From positions 1 through 49,456 of the forward strand of contig CAUJFI010000159.1 in the NCBI GenBank assembly GCA_963170125.1: DNA of 49,456 nucleotides, read 5' to 3'. The notes beneath the pieces were generated by a model, which was not told the origin of the DNA, did no database searches, and saw only the letters and a list, made by a program, of their open reading frames with translations. The translations under genes were made by a program, and so were the position numbers. Within the stretch, counting starts at the first letter, position 1. Every line of letters starts with the position of its first letter. Positions 20,143 through 26,332 of the stretch are shown one piece after another. Origin of the DNA: Deinococcota bacterium (GTDB lineage: Bacteria > Deinococcota > Deinococci > Deinococcales > Trueperaceae).

Positions 20143-20684
20143 TGAGCGCGGACGCCACCGAGGGGCGCTCGAACCGCAAGCCGCCCAAGCCCCTCACCCG
20201 AGACACCGCCTGGGACTACCTCCTCGACCTCCTCAGCAGGCGCATGTACACGACGGCCGAGCTGACCCGTAAGCTCCTGCGGCGCGGGCTCGACCCCGAT
20301 CTCGCGACCGCGCTCGTGGGCCGCTTGGCCGAGCTCGAGCTCGTCAATGACGCGACCTACGCCGACCAGTACGTGAGCACGCGCTCGGCGACGAAGGGGC
20401 GCCTGGGGCTGCGGCAGGAGCTGAGGCAGAAAGGCGTCGCGCCCGAGATAGCGGAGGCGCGCCTGGAAGAGCTCACCCCGGAGGACCAGCTCGCGGCAGC
20501 CACGGCCCTGATCCGCAAGAACGCTTGGCGCTACCGCCCGGGCGCGGCCGACCTGACGACGGACCGGATGGCGGTCATGAAGGCGCGCGCCAAGGCGTTC
20601 GCGTTCTTGGCCCGGCGCGGCTTCTCGGTGGACGCCTCTCAGGGCGCCATCGCCGCCGTTGGGTGGTTCGAGAACGAGGTCTGA
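20142..20684 (+). CDS. recX: RecX-family regulatory protein
   Basis: A 180-residue protein of the RecX family, which binds RecA filaments and limits their activity. Seen: TAWDYLLDLLSRRMYTTAEL, KLLRRGLDPDLATALVGRLAELELVNDATYA and YVSTRSATKGRLGLRQELRQKGV, the three-helix repeats typical of RecX; the C-terminal AFAFLARRGFS matches the last repeat. ATG 20142 overlaps the permease stop as TGATG, so it is translationally coupled to a gene with no evident link to DNA repair. recA is not in the window. The last 45 nt lie beside a decayed minus-strand gene. Confidence 0.9.
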   Translation: MSADATEGRSNRKPPKPLTRDTAWDYLLDLLSRRMYTTAELTRKLLRRGLDPDLATALVGRLAELELVNDATYADQYVSTRSATKGRLGLRQELRQKGVAPEIAEARLEELTPEDQLAAATALIRKNAWRYRPGAADLTTDRMAVMKARAKAFAFLARRGFSVDASQGAIAAVGWFENEV

Positions 20685-20699
20685 CGGCCTGCGAGCCCA

Positions 20700-21222
20700 T
20701 GGCAGGTTGACTGGCCACGGCCCCCGCCGATGGTACGCGAAGGCGCGACCGTGCCTGTGGCCAAGGAGGCGTCGGCCACCACGTACACCGCCGCGTTCGT
20801 CCAGTCGCTGAGGTAGAGGTCGTCGCGCACGGCGTCGTGGGCCAGGTCGTCGACGAAGCCGGCCGGGACGTCGAGCTTCGTCAGGCCGCTGGGAGCGACG
20901 TTCCCCGCGATGGACGAAGCGTTGGTATAGGTTCCGACCTCCCCGAGGGAGTTGACGACGAACAGGCGGTCCGTAGCGGGGTCGAGGTAGATGCCGCCGG
21001 GGCTGCCAAGCAGCATGGCGCTGACGAACGTGCCCTCCAGGACGCGGTCCGGATCCTTGCCGTCCGACGCCACCGACGCCTCGTCGTAAGCGAGCAGGGC
21101 GTCCGTGAACGCCACGTAGAGTGATGCCCCTAACCTCGTCGTAGGCCACAGCTGCCGGGTTCTCCCTGCCGAGCGAGGAGAGGCCCGTGGCGCTCACGGT
21201 GTCGGACCCCAGACCTCGGGTA
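20700..21222 (-). pseudogene. Remnant of a beta-propeller (NHL/YncE-like) gene, frameshifted and truncated
   Basis: Minus-strand sequence reads as part of a repeat protein: LGRENPAAVAYDEVRG, then after a shift LYVAFTDALLAYDEASV, GGIYLDPATDRLFVVNS, and VDDLAHDAVRDDLYLSDW. These are spaced, propeller-type repeats (x-x-Y/F-x-D-x-x-x-D-x-L-Y/F-V). The two parts lie in different frames; one extra base in a CCCC run at 21127-21130 would explain the shift. There is no start or signal peptide (the upstream side is tRNA-Pro) and the 3' end runs into recX. Either a decaying gene or, for the shift, a sequencing error. Confidence 0.6.
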
Positions 21223-21227
21223 TGCGC

Positions 21228-21256
21228 TTGACCGTCACCCGACGGCCCGGTAGACT
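21228..21256 (+). promoter_or_regulatory. tRNA-Pro promoter
   Basis: TTGACC (21228-21233), 17-nt spacer, TAGACT (21251-21256); the tRNA begins 13 nt downstream. Confidence 0.7.
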
Positions 21257-21268
21257 CACAAGTTGCGT

Positions 21269-21345
<77 letters not shown>

Positions 21346-21366
21346 GCGCGATCTCGCAGGAGATCT

Positions 21367-21409
21367 GGAACCCACCGACCCCTGAGATGGGCCGGTGGGT
21401 TCCCCTTTT
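21367..21409 (+). terminator. Rho-independent terminator of tRNA-Pro
   Basis: An 11-bp perfect stem, GGAACCCACCG (21367-21377) with CGGTGGGTTCC (21393-21403), then CCTTTT. Confidence 0.85.
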
Positions 21410-21542
21410 GCCGGGGGCAAGGCTGTGCCGTTCCGGCAGCCATGACGCCTTTGGCGGTCGCACGTTCGCGTTCCATGCCCCGGGGGCAGAAGGGCGGCCC
21501 TCCGTGCCTCATCGCGCCGCCGCAAGGTCAGCCCGCAGTTGC

Positions 21543-21548
21543 TAAAGT
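21543..21548 (+). promoter_or_regulatory. -10 box upstream of the VUT transporter gene
   Basis: TAAAGT with an extended TGC directly before it; transcription would start near 21555, about 35 nt before the ATG. Confidence 0.45.
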
Positions 21549-21589
21549 GTGCGGCGCGCCCAGCCACCGGCTGCGGCCGACACCTTCTC

Positions 21590-22525
21590 ATGGTTCGCAC
21601 CGACCTGGACAAGCTCGACTGGCGCCCCGCCCTCACGGTGGCGGTCCTCGCCGGCGCGCTCGGCGGGGGGCCCTCGGCCCTAGCGTGGTTCTCGACGTTC
21701 GGGCCAACCCCGACGGACCGGCTGCCCACGCTCGCGCTCGTGCTGTTCGGCCTGCTCTTCGTCGGCGCGTTGACGGACCTGCGCGGCGCCACGGACGCGC
21801 GGCGTGCGCGGGTCGTGACGACCTCCGTCTTCGTGGGCGCCGTCGCCGTCGCGCTCGCGTTGGCGGGGGCCGGCGCCGGCCGGCTCGAGTACTTGCTCGC
21901 CCCGACGAGCGCTCTCGTCGGCCTGGGCGCCCTGCGGCTGCTCGGGTCGCGCGCCCCGGACGGACGGACCGCAAGCCTCGTCTCCGCGGCTACCGTCTAC
22001 GTGGCCGCCACGCTCCTCGCGAACTTCACGCTGGACTCGTTCCTGCCGCTCGGCGGCTTCTTCCTCGTGAACGTCGGCACCCTGTTCTTCGGGCTCACGT
22101 TCACGCAGCGCGACCGCGTCCACCAGCATGGGCGGCGCGCCGTGTACGCCATGATCTTCCTGGCCGCGACCGCGAACGTCGCCCTGGCCGCCGCGCTCGG
22201 CACGCCCCTGCGCTACGTCGCGGTGTCGTTCCTCACCATCTTGGTCGCGGAGACGGCGGACACAGAGATCTACCAACGCCTCCTGCGGCGACCGTGGCTC
22301 GCGCGCGTGGCGGCGTCCAACGCCGTCAGCGCCCCGCTCGACACGATCCTCTTCACGCTCCTCGCCTTCTGGGGCGAGGAGTTCGCCACCGCGGGCTGGA
22401 TGACCCAGGTGATCGTGACCGACGTGCTCGTCAAGTACGCTAGCGGCATCCTCGCCGCGCTCGGCATGCTCGCCCTCCTGCGCGGGATCTTCCCGGGAGG
22501 AACGGCATGGCAGCAGCCTCGTTGA
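21590..22525 (+). CDS. VUT-family (queuosine-precursor-type) transporter
   Basis: A 311-residue membrane protein with about eight to nine spans, of the vitamin uptake transporter family (COG1738, YhhQ), whose members import preQ0, preQ1 or queuosine. Signatures: [71 protein letters not shown] and a final [11 protein letters not shown]. It is longer at the N-terminus than E. coli YhhQ. The frame opens further up (TTG 21539), but ATG 21590 is the natural start. The gene overlaps the next start by 19 nt. tgt lies 10 kb away in this window, consistent with queuosine salvage, but the substrate is inferred from the family. Confidence 0.82.
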   Translation: MVRTDLDKLDWRPALTVAVLAGALGGGPSALAWFSTFGPTPTDRLPTLALVLFGLLFVGALTDLRGATDARRARVVTTSVFVGAVAVALALAGAGAGRLEYLLAPTSALVGLGALRLLGSRAPDGRTASLVSAATVYVAATLLANFTLDSFLPLGGFFLVNVGTLFFGLTFTQRDRVHQHGRRAVYAMIFLAATANVALAAALGTPLRYVAVSFLTILVAETADTEIYQRLLRRPWLARVAASNAVSAPLDTILFTLLAFWGEEFATAGWMTQVIVTDVLVKYASGILAALGMLALLRGIFPGGTAWQQPR

Positions 22526-22962
22526 CTGAACTCGCGAACCTGGTCGGCTCGACCTTCGGACCCTCGCCCTACCTGGAGATAGACCAGGCTCGCGTAGACG
22601 CTTTCGCGGACGCGACCCTGGACCACCAGTGGATCCACGTCGACCCCGCGAGGGCGATGGGCGGCCCGTTCGGCAAGACCGTGGCGCACGGCTACCTGAC
22701 CCTCTCGCTGCTGGTCTCCATGGTCTCGAGCATGGGGCTGTTCCCCGAGGGCTTGGCCCTCGTGGTGAACTACGGGCTGGACAAGCTGCGCTTCCCCGCC
22801 CCCGTGCCCGTCGGCTCGCGCGTGCGCGCCACGGCCACGCTGGCCAAGCTGGAGCCGAAGGGCGAGGGGCGCATGCTCGCCACGCTCGCCTGCCGCGTCG
22901 AGGTGGAGGGTTCCGGCACGCCCGCCCTCGTGGCGGACGTCCTCTACCTGCTCATCGGCTGA
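22507..22962 (+). CDS. MaoC-like (R)-specific enoyl-CoA hydratase
   Basis: A 151-residue hot-dog-fold protein. The hydratase motif is clear: DATLDHQWIHVDPARAMGGPFGKTVAHGYLTLSLL, with the catalytic Asp and His in DHQWIH and the A-H-G-Y-L-T-L that follows. These enzymes hydrate trans-2-enoyl-CoA to (R)-3-hydroxyacyl-CoA in fatty acid or polyester metabolism; some act in other acyl pathways. GGGAGGAACGGC precedes the ATG. It overlaps the transporter gene by 19 nt, so the two are co-transcribed although no common role is evident. Confidence 0.88.
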   Translation: MAAASLTELANLVGSTFGPSPYLEIDQARVDAFADATLDHQWIHVDPARAMGGPFGKTVAHGYLTLSLLVSMVSSMGLFPEGLALVVNYGLDKLRFPAPVPVGSRVRATATLAKLEPKGEGRMLATLACRVEVEGSGTPALVADVLYLLIG

Positions 22963-23027
22963 GCCGCCGCCCGGGGGCCAACCGCCGTCAAGGGCCCACC
23001 CGGTCGCCGACCGCCTCGGCGCGCGGC

Positions 23028-23046
23028 CCGGCAGTCTGACTGCCGG
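23028..23046. terminator. Hairpin between convergent MaoC and amidase genes
   Basis: CCGGCAG (23028-23034), 5-nt loop, CTGCCGG (23040-23046). No U-run on either side. Confidence 0.4.
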
Positions 23047-23064
23047 TAGGTGGTCACTTCACCG

Positions 23065-24417
23065 TCACGCCCCCTGGAGTTCCAGGGCTCGGGCCACCCC
23101 GAGCGCCAACTCCTCCTCCAGCGGCCGCGTGACGATCATCAGGCCGATCGAGAGACCGTCGACGGTGGTGGCGACGGGCACGCTCACCGCCGGGCTGCCG
23201 AGGACGTTGAACGGCGCCGTGTTGCGCAGGATGCGGTTGTTCTCCCGGTGGTAGGCCCCGTCGTCCGTCATGACCTCCGCGATCCGCACGGGCACGTGCG
23301 GGATGGTCGGCCCGACTACGGCATCCACGCCGGAGAGCGAGGGCCAAAAACGTCGCTGTAAGTCCGCGCGTGCGTACTGGAGACGGATGTAATCGCTGGA
23401 AGGCCGGTCGGCGTACAGGTAGACACGGTCGGCCACGTGCGGGTCGAAGTCGTCCCTGCGCGACTCGAAGAGGTCCTGGTAGAGGGCCCAGACCTCGTGG
23501 CTGGCGAACGAGCCGAAGCGTGAGTAAGCGGCCGGCGCCTCCAGGAGGATGGGGAGCGGCTCGCGCCTGACGTGGTGCCCGAGCGCCTCCAGCCGCGCGA
23601 GACCCTGCTCGAACCCGGTCCGCGTCGCGTCGTCGAGGTCGTCGGTCAACAAGGTGGTGGGGGCGAGGAGCGTGAGCCGCGCCGGCGCCTGTGCGAGCGG
23701 GCGGTGCGGCTCGGCGGTCATGGCGAGGTACAGGGCCCAGGCATCCTCGGCCGTGCGCGCCAACGGGCCGATGGTGTCGAGCGTGGTCGAGAGGGCCGCG
23801 CACCCATCGGTGGGTATGCGCCCGTCCGTCACCTTCAGGCCAACGATGCCGTTGACGGCGGCTGGGATACGCACGCTGCCGCCCGTGTCCGAGCCGACGG
23901 CCACGGCGGCTAGCCGCGACGCCACCGCCACCCCCGAGCCCGACGACGAGCCGCCGGGGATGCGGCTGGGATCGAGCGCGCAGCCGGGCGTGCCGTAGTG
24001 CGGGTTGGCACCTATTCCGGAGTAGGCGAGTTCCGTCATGTTCGTCTTGCCGAGGAACACGGCGCCGGCCGCGTCGAGCCTGGCCGCGACGGGCGCGTCC
24101 TCGACCTCGGCGGGGCGCTCGCCCAGCACCGCCGAGCCCGCCGCCGTGACGTCGCCGGCCGTCCCGACCAGGTCCTTGATCGCTATGGGCACGCCTTGCA
24201 TGGGGCCCACGCGCAGGCCCTCATCGAACCGGCGTTTGGCCGCCCTGGCCTGCTTGAGCGCCCGCTGGGCCGTCACGACGCGGTAGACCTTGCCGCCCTC
24301 GGGGTGGGCCTCGATGGCGGCCAGGTAGGCCTCCGTGACGGTGACGGGATCGAGCGAGCCGTCGCGGTAGCGCCGAGCGAGCTCAGCTGCCGTCAGGGAC
24401 GTGATCGGTTCTGGCAT
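23065..24417 (-). CDS. Amidase-signature family hydrolase
   Basis: A 450-residue member of the amidase signature family (GatA, acetamidase, fatty-acid amide hydrolase). The Ser-cisSer-Lys triad is readable: Lys in GVPIAIKDLVGT, the cis-Ser in GGSSSGSGVAVA and the nucleophile Ser in GSDTGGSVRIPA. The gatB or gatC genes are not nearby, so it is more likely a stand-alone amidase than the tRNA amidotransferase subunit; the substrate is open. ATG 24417 is chosen because a minus-strand TATCTT -10 box ends 7 nt upstream, giving a leaderless mRNA; TTG 24426 would add three residues but lies inside that box. Confidence 0.9.
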   Translation of the reverse strand: MPEPITSLTAAELARRYRDGSLDPVTVTEAYLAAIEAHPEGGKVYRVVTAQRALKQARAAKRRFDEGLRVGPMQGVPIAIKDLVGTAGDVTAAGSAVLGERPAEVEDAPVAARLDAAGAVFLGKTNMTELAYSGIGANPHYGTPGCALDPSRIPGGSSSGSGVAVASRLAAVAVGSDTGGSVRIPAAVNGIVGLKVTDGRIPTDGCAALSTTLDTIGPLARTAEDAWALYLAMTAEPHRPLAQAPARLTLLAPTTLLTDDLDDATRTGFEQGLARLEALGHHVRREPLPILLEAPAAYSRFGSFASHEVWALYQDLFESRRDDFDPHVADRVYLYADRPSSDYIRLQYARADLQRRFWPSLSGVDAVVGPTIPHVPVRIAEVMTDDGAYHRENNRILRNTAPFNVLGSPAVSVPVATTVDGLSIGLMIVTRPLEEELALGVARALELQGA

Positions 24418-24424
24418 GCCCAAC

Positions 24425-24430
24425 AAGATA
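24425..24430 (-). promoter_or_regulatory. -10 box of a leaderless amidase transcript
   Basis: TATCTT on minus, then 7 nt, then ATG 24417. Confidence 0.55.
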
Positions 24431-24515
24431 CCGCGGCGGGGTCGTCGTCCTCGGTCGCGGCGTTTGCGGGACCGGCATTACTGAGCCGCCTGAGGCGGAC
24501 ACCCGACGGTCGCGG

Positions 24516-24521
24516 TACGAT
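24516..24521 (+). promoter_or_regulatory. -10 box of a leaderless transcript (small coiled-coil gene)
   Basis: TACGAT, then 7 nt, then ATG 24529. It lies back to back with the amidase promoter. Confidence 0.55.
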
Positions 24522-24528
24522 TGCCGGC

Positions 24529-24819
24529 ATGCAGCGCAACCGCGCGGAACTCGAAGCCATGAGCCATGAGGACCTCGTCAACCGCGTCCTCGAGCTTCAG
24601 GACATGCTGCGCGAGGGCCTGGCGGTGCGGGCGTCCTTGCACGCCGTCCTCAACACCGTGCTGAACGCCAAGAGCGACGAGGTCGCCCGCTACGCGGAAG
24701 CCTCGGAGGCCACCCTCGACGCGGAGGAGCTCGAGCTGAAGCGCGCCTGGGCCGAGGCGCGCCACGCCGTCTCCAACCCGCTCGGGGTCGTGCGGAAGCG
24801 GAGCCAAGCGGCCGGCTGA
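24529..24819 (+). CDS. Small helical protein of unknown function
   Basis: A 96-residue acidic protein with no signal peptide or membrane span. Nearly the whole length looks helical, with heptad-like spacing (ELEAMSHEDLVNRVLELQDMLREGLAV; SEATLDAEELELKRAWAEA), so a short coiled coil is likely. No family recognised. The start is set by the -10 box TACGAT 7 nt upstream; the frame itself runs open much further upstream through the antisense of the amidase gene, which is a GC shadow. Divergent from the amidase gene. Confidence 0.65.
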   Translation: MQRNRAELEAMSHEDLVNRVLELQDMLREGLAVRASLHAVLNTVLNAKSDEVARYAEASEATLDAEELELKRAWAEARHAVSNPLGVVRKRSQAAG

Positions 24820-25195
24820 GGGGTCGGAGACGAGGGGGGCCGCCGCCTCGGGACGCGCCTTCGCGACGGGGTCTCGCAAGGCAGCCTAGGACCACACCCT
24901 GCGAGCCCGGTCCGGGACACGCCGCCCACGCCGTCACGGACGGACTTGGCCACCAAGTTGAGATGATGCCCCTCACCAGCGGGCATCACTGAACCCTGGA
25001 ACGCGACCCCGGAGACGGTACCCCGACGGGAACGCGCCCGCGCGATCCAAGCGCCGCGCTTACCGCGGACGGGACCTCGACGTATGTCCAGGTATCGGTC
25101 CCTCCGGGGCAGACCAGCTTGGCCGCGAAAGCGTGCGTCACGTGACCGGCCTCCTCCATGCCGTGGGCGCGTTAGCACGGAGGCTAGGAACGGCA
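24820..25195. other. Intergenic region with no recognised gene
   Basis: 376 bp between the small helical protein gene and the tRNA-Asn terminator. A minus-strand frame reads MPAGEGHHLNLVAKSVRDG around 24940-25000 and is mildly protein-like, but it has no family, start signal or conserved ends. I see no promoter, tRNA or repeat here. Confidence 0.5.
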
Positions 25196-25234
25196 GAAGC
25201 CCGACCCCACGATCTCTCGTCTGGGTCGGGCTTC
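25196..25234 (-). terminator. Terminator of tRNA-Asn
   Basis: A 12-bp perfect stem, GAAGCCCGACCC (25196-25207) with GGGTCGGGCTTC (25223-25234), just downstream of the tRNA on the minus strand. The U-run is poor. Confidence 0.7.
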
Positions 25235-25239
25235 GCGTC

Positions 25240-25314
25240 TGGCTCGGCGGGTAGGATTTGAACCTACGACCAATCGGTTAACAGCCGATCGCTCTGCCGC
25301 TGAGCTACCGCCGA
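25240..25314 (-). tRNA. tRNA-Asn (anticodon GTT)
   Basis: 75 nt on minus with encoded CCA. Acceptor TCGGCGG/CCGCCGA, discriminator G; anticodon stem ATCGG/CCGAT with loop CTGTTAA, anticodon GTT; T-loop GGTTCAAATCC. A GUN anticodon, so it is a queuosine (Tgt) substrate by established specificity. Confidence 0.97.
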
Positions 25315-25352
25315 ACACGCGCTTCGGCCGCCAGGGCCGGAAAGCGAAGTGC

Positions 25353-25381
25353 AGTGTACCAGGGGCCGCGGGAGTTGGCAA
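25353..25381 (-). promoter_or_regulatory. tRNA-Asn promoter
   Basis: Minus strand: TTGCCA (25381-25376), 17-nt spacer, TACACT (25358-25353). The ~32-nt leader before the tRNA can form a CGCTT/AAGCG-based hairpin. Confidence 0.65.
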
Positions 25382-25433
25382 CATGCGTCTGGCACGCTCT
25401 CCCTCGGGCAGGCGCGCGGAAGCGGGATTCGGT

Positions 25434-25439
25434 TAGCAT
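25434..25439 (+). promoter_or_regulatory. -10 box of a leaderless mazG-like transcript
   Basis: TAGCAT, then 7 nt, then ATG 25447. Confidence 0.55.
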
Positions 25440-25446
25440 CCGTCCC

Positions 25447-25797
25447 ATGACGGAAGCATTGACGCTAGACGCTTACCAGGCGAGGGCGAAGTCAACGGCC
25501 CTCTACTCGCCGGACGTTCGCATCCTCTATCCCGCCCTCAAGCTCGCGGGCGAGGCCGGCGAGGTGGCCGAGAAGCTCGGCAAGTTCATGCGTGACGAGG
25601 GCTATCGGCCCGGCGACGTAATGAACGCCGAGCAGCGCGAGAAGCTGGTCAAGGAGCTCGGCGACGTGCTCTGGTACGTGGCCAACCTGGCCGCGGACCT
25701 GGGCGTGAGCCTGGAGCACGTGGCAGCCGTGAACCTGGAGAAGCTCCAGAGCAGGAAGGCGCGCGGGGTGATCGCGGGGAGTGGCGACGACCGGTGA
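25447..25797 (+). CDS. MazG-like nucleotide pyrophosphohydrolase
   Basis: A 116-residue all-alpha NTP pyrophosphohydrolase of the MazG/dUTPase-like superfamily. The Mg-binding motif is split as usual: LAGEAGEVAEKLGKF (E-x-x-E) and VKELGDVLWYVANLA (E-x-x-D), giving the four-acid site. Such single-domain enzymes hydrolyse (d)NTPs or modified nucleotides to NMP and pyrophosphate, for house-cleaning. It stands alone, with its own promoter 7 nt before the ATG, so it should be a leaderless mRNA. Confidence 0.88.
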   Translation: MTEALTLDAYQARAKSTALYSPDVRILYPALKLAGEAGEVAEKLGKFMRDEGYRPGDVMNAEQREKLVKELGDVLWYVANLAADLGVSLEHVAAVNLEKLQSRKARGVIAGSGDDR

Positions 25798-25894
25798 CGT
25801 CGGGCGCCGGGCCCGCAAGCACGCGGCGGGGTGCATCGCCCGCCTGGGCGCGGCGTCCGGCCACCTCACGTGACCGGTCGCGGACTCTCGGACC

Positions 25895-26233
25895 TCAGGC
25901 GGTCAACACGTCGTACAGGACGCGCGCCTGGTTGTGCTCCTCGTCCTTGGCGCTGTAGACGAGCGTGACGTCGCCCTTCGCCACCAACTCCCTGAGCTTC
26001 TGCAGCGCGGCGTTGCCCTCCAGCTCCTCGCGGTAGCGCTCCTGGAACCCGGTCCAGCGCGCCGGATCGTGGCCGAACCACTTGCGCAGCTCGGTGCTCG
26101 GCGCCACGTCCCGCGCCCACCACACGATGTCGGCCTCAGCCTTGCTCACCCCGCGCGGCCAGACGCGATCGACCAGGACCCTGGTCCCGTCGCCGCTTGC
26201 CGCAGCCTCGTACACCCGCTTGATCTTGAGCAT
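25895..26233 (-). CDS. DUF488-family protein
   Basis: A 112-residue protein of the DUF488 family (COG3189, YeaO-like). Typical stretches: IKRVYE...GTRVLVDRVWPRGVSK, WWARDVAPSTELRKWFGHDPARWTGFQERYREEL and VTLVYSAKDEEHNQARVL. Function is not established; some relatives carry metal-binding residues. ATG 26233 is preferred over the longer frame because a minus-strand TATCGT box (26245-26240) ends 6 nt before it. The gene is convergent with the mazG-like gene, 97 bp apart. Confidence 0.85.
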   Translation of the reverse strand: MLKIKRVYEAAASGDGTRVLVDRVWPRGVSKAEADIVWWARDVAPSTELRKWFGHDPARWTGFQERYREELEGNAALQKLRELVAKGDVTLVYSAKDEEHNQARVLYDVLTA

Positions 26234-26239
26234 GCCGCT

Positions 26240-26245
26240 ACGATA
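26240..26245 (-). promoter_or_regulatory. -10 box of a leaderless DUF488 transcript
   Basis: TATCGT on minus, 6 nt, then ATG 26233. Confidence 0.5.
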
Positions 26246-26303
26246 CGGCGTCGCTAGCGTAAGGGCCACGTCAGGGGCCGCTACTTGAGGGGCACAGGGC
26301 CGC

Positions 26304-26326
26304 GGCCGCTCGCTTAAGGAGCGGCC
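26304..26326 (-). terminator. Hairpin after nrdJ
   Basis: GGCCGCTC (26304-26311), 7-nt loop, GAGCGGCC (26319-26326), just after the nrdJ stop on minus. It lacks a U-run. Confidence 0.5.
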
Positions 26327-26332
26327 CGGCTA

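Noticed and set aside
24690..25178. Minus-strand ORF between the small helical protein gene and tRNA-Asn
   Set aside because: No recognisable domain, no promoter or ribosome-binding site, and composition like other GC-rich shadow frames.
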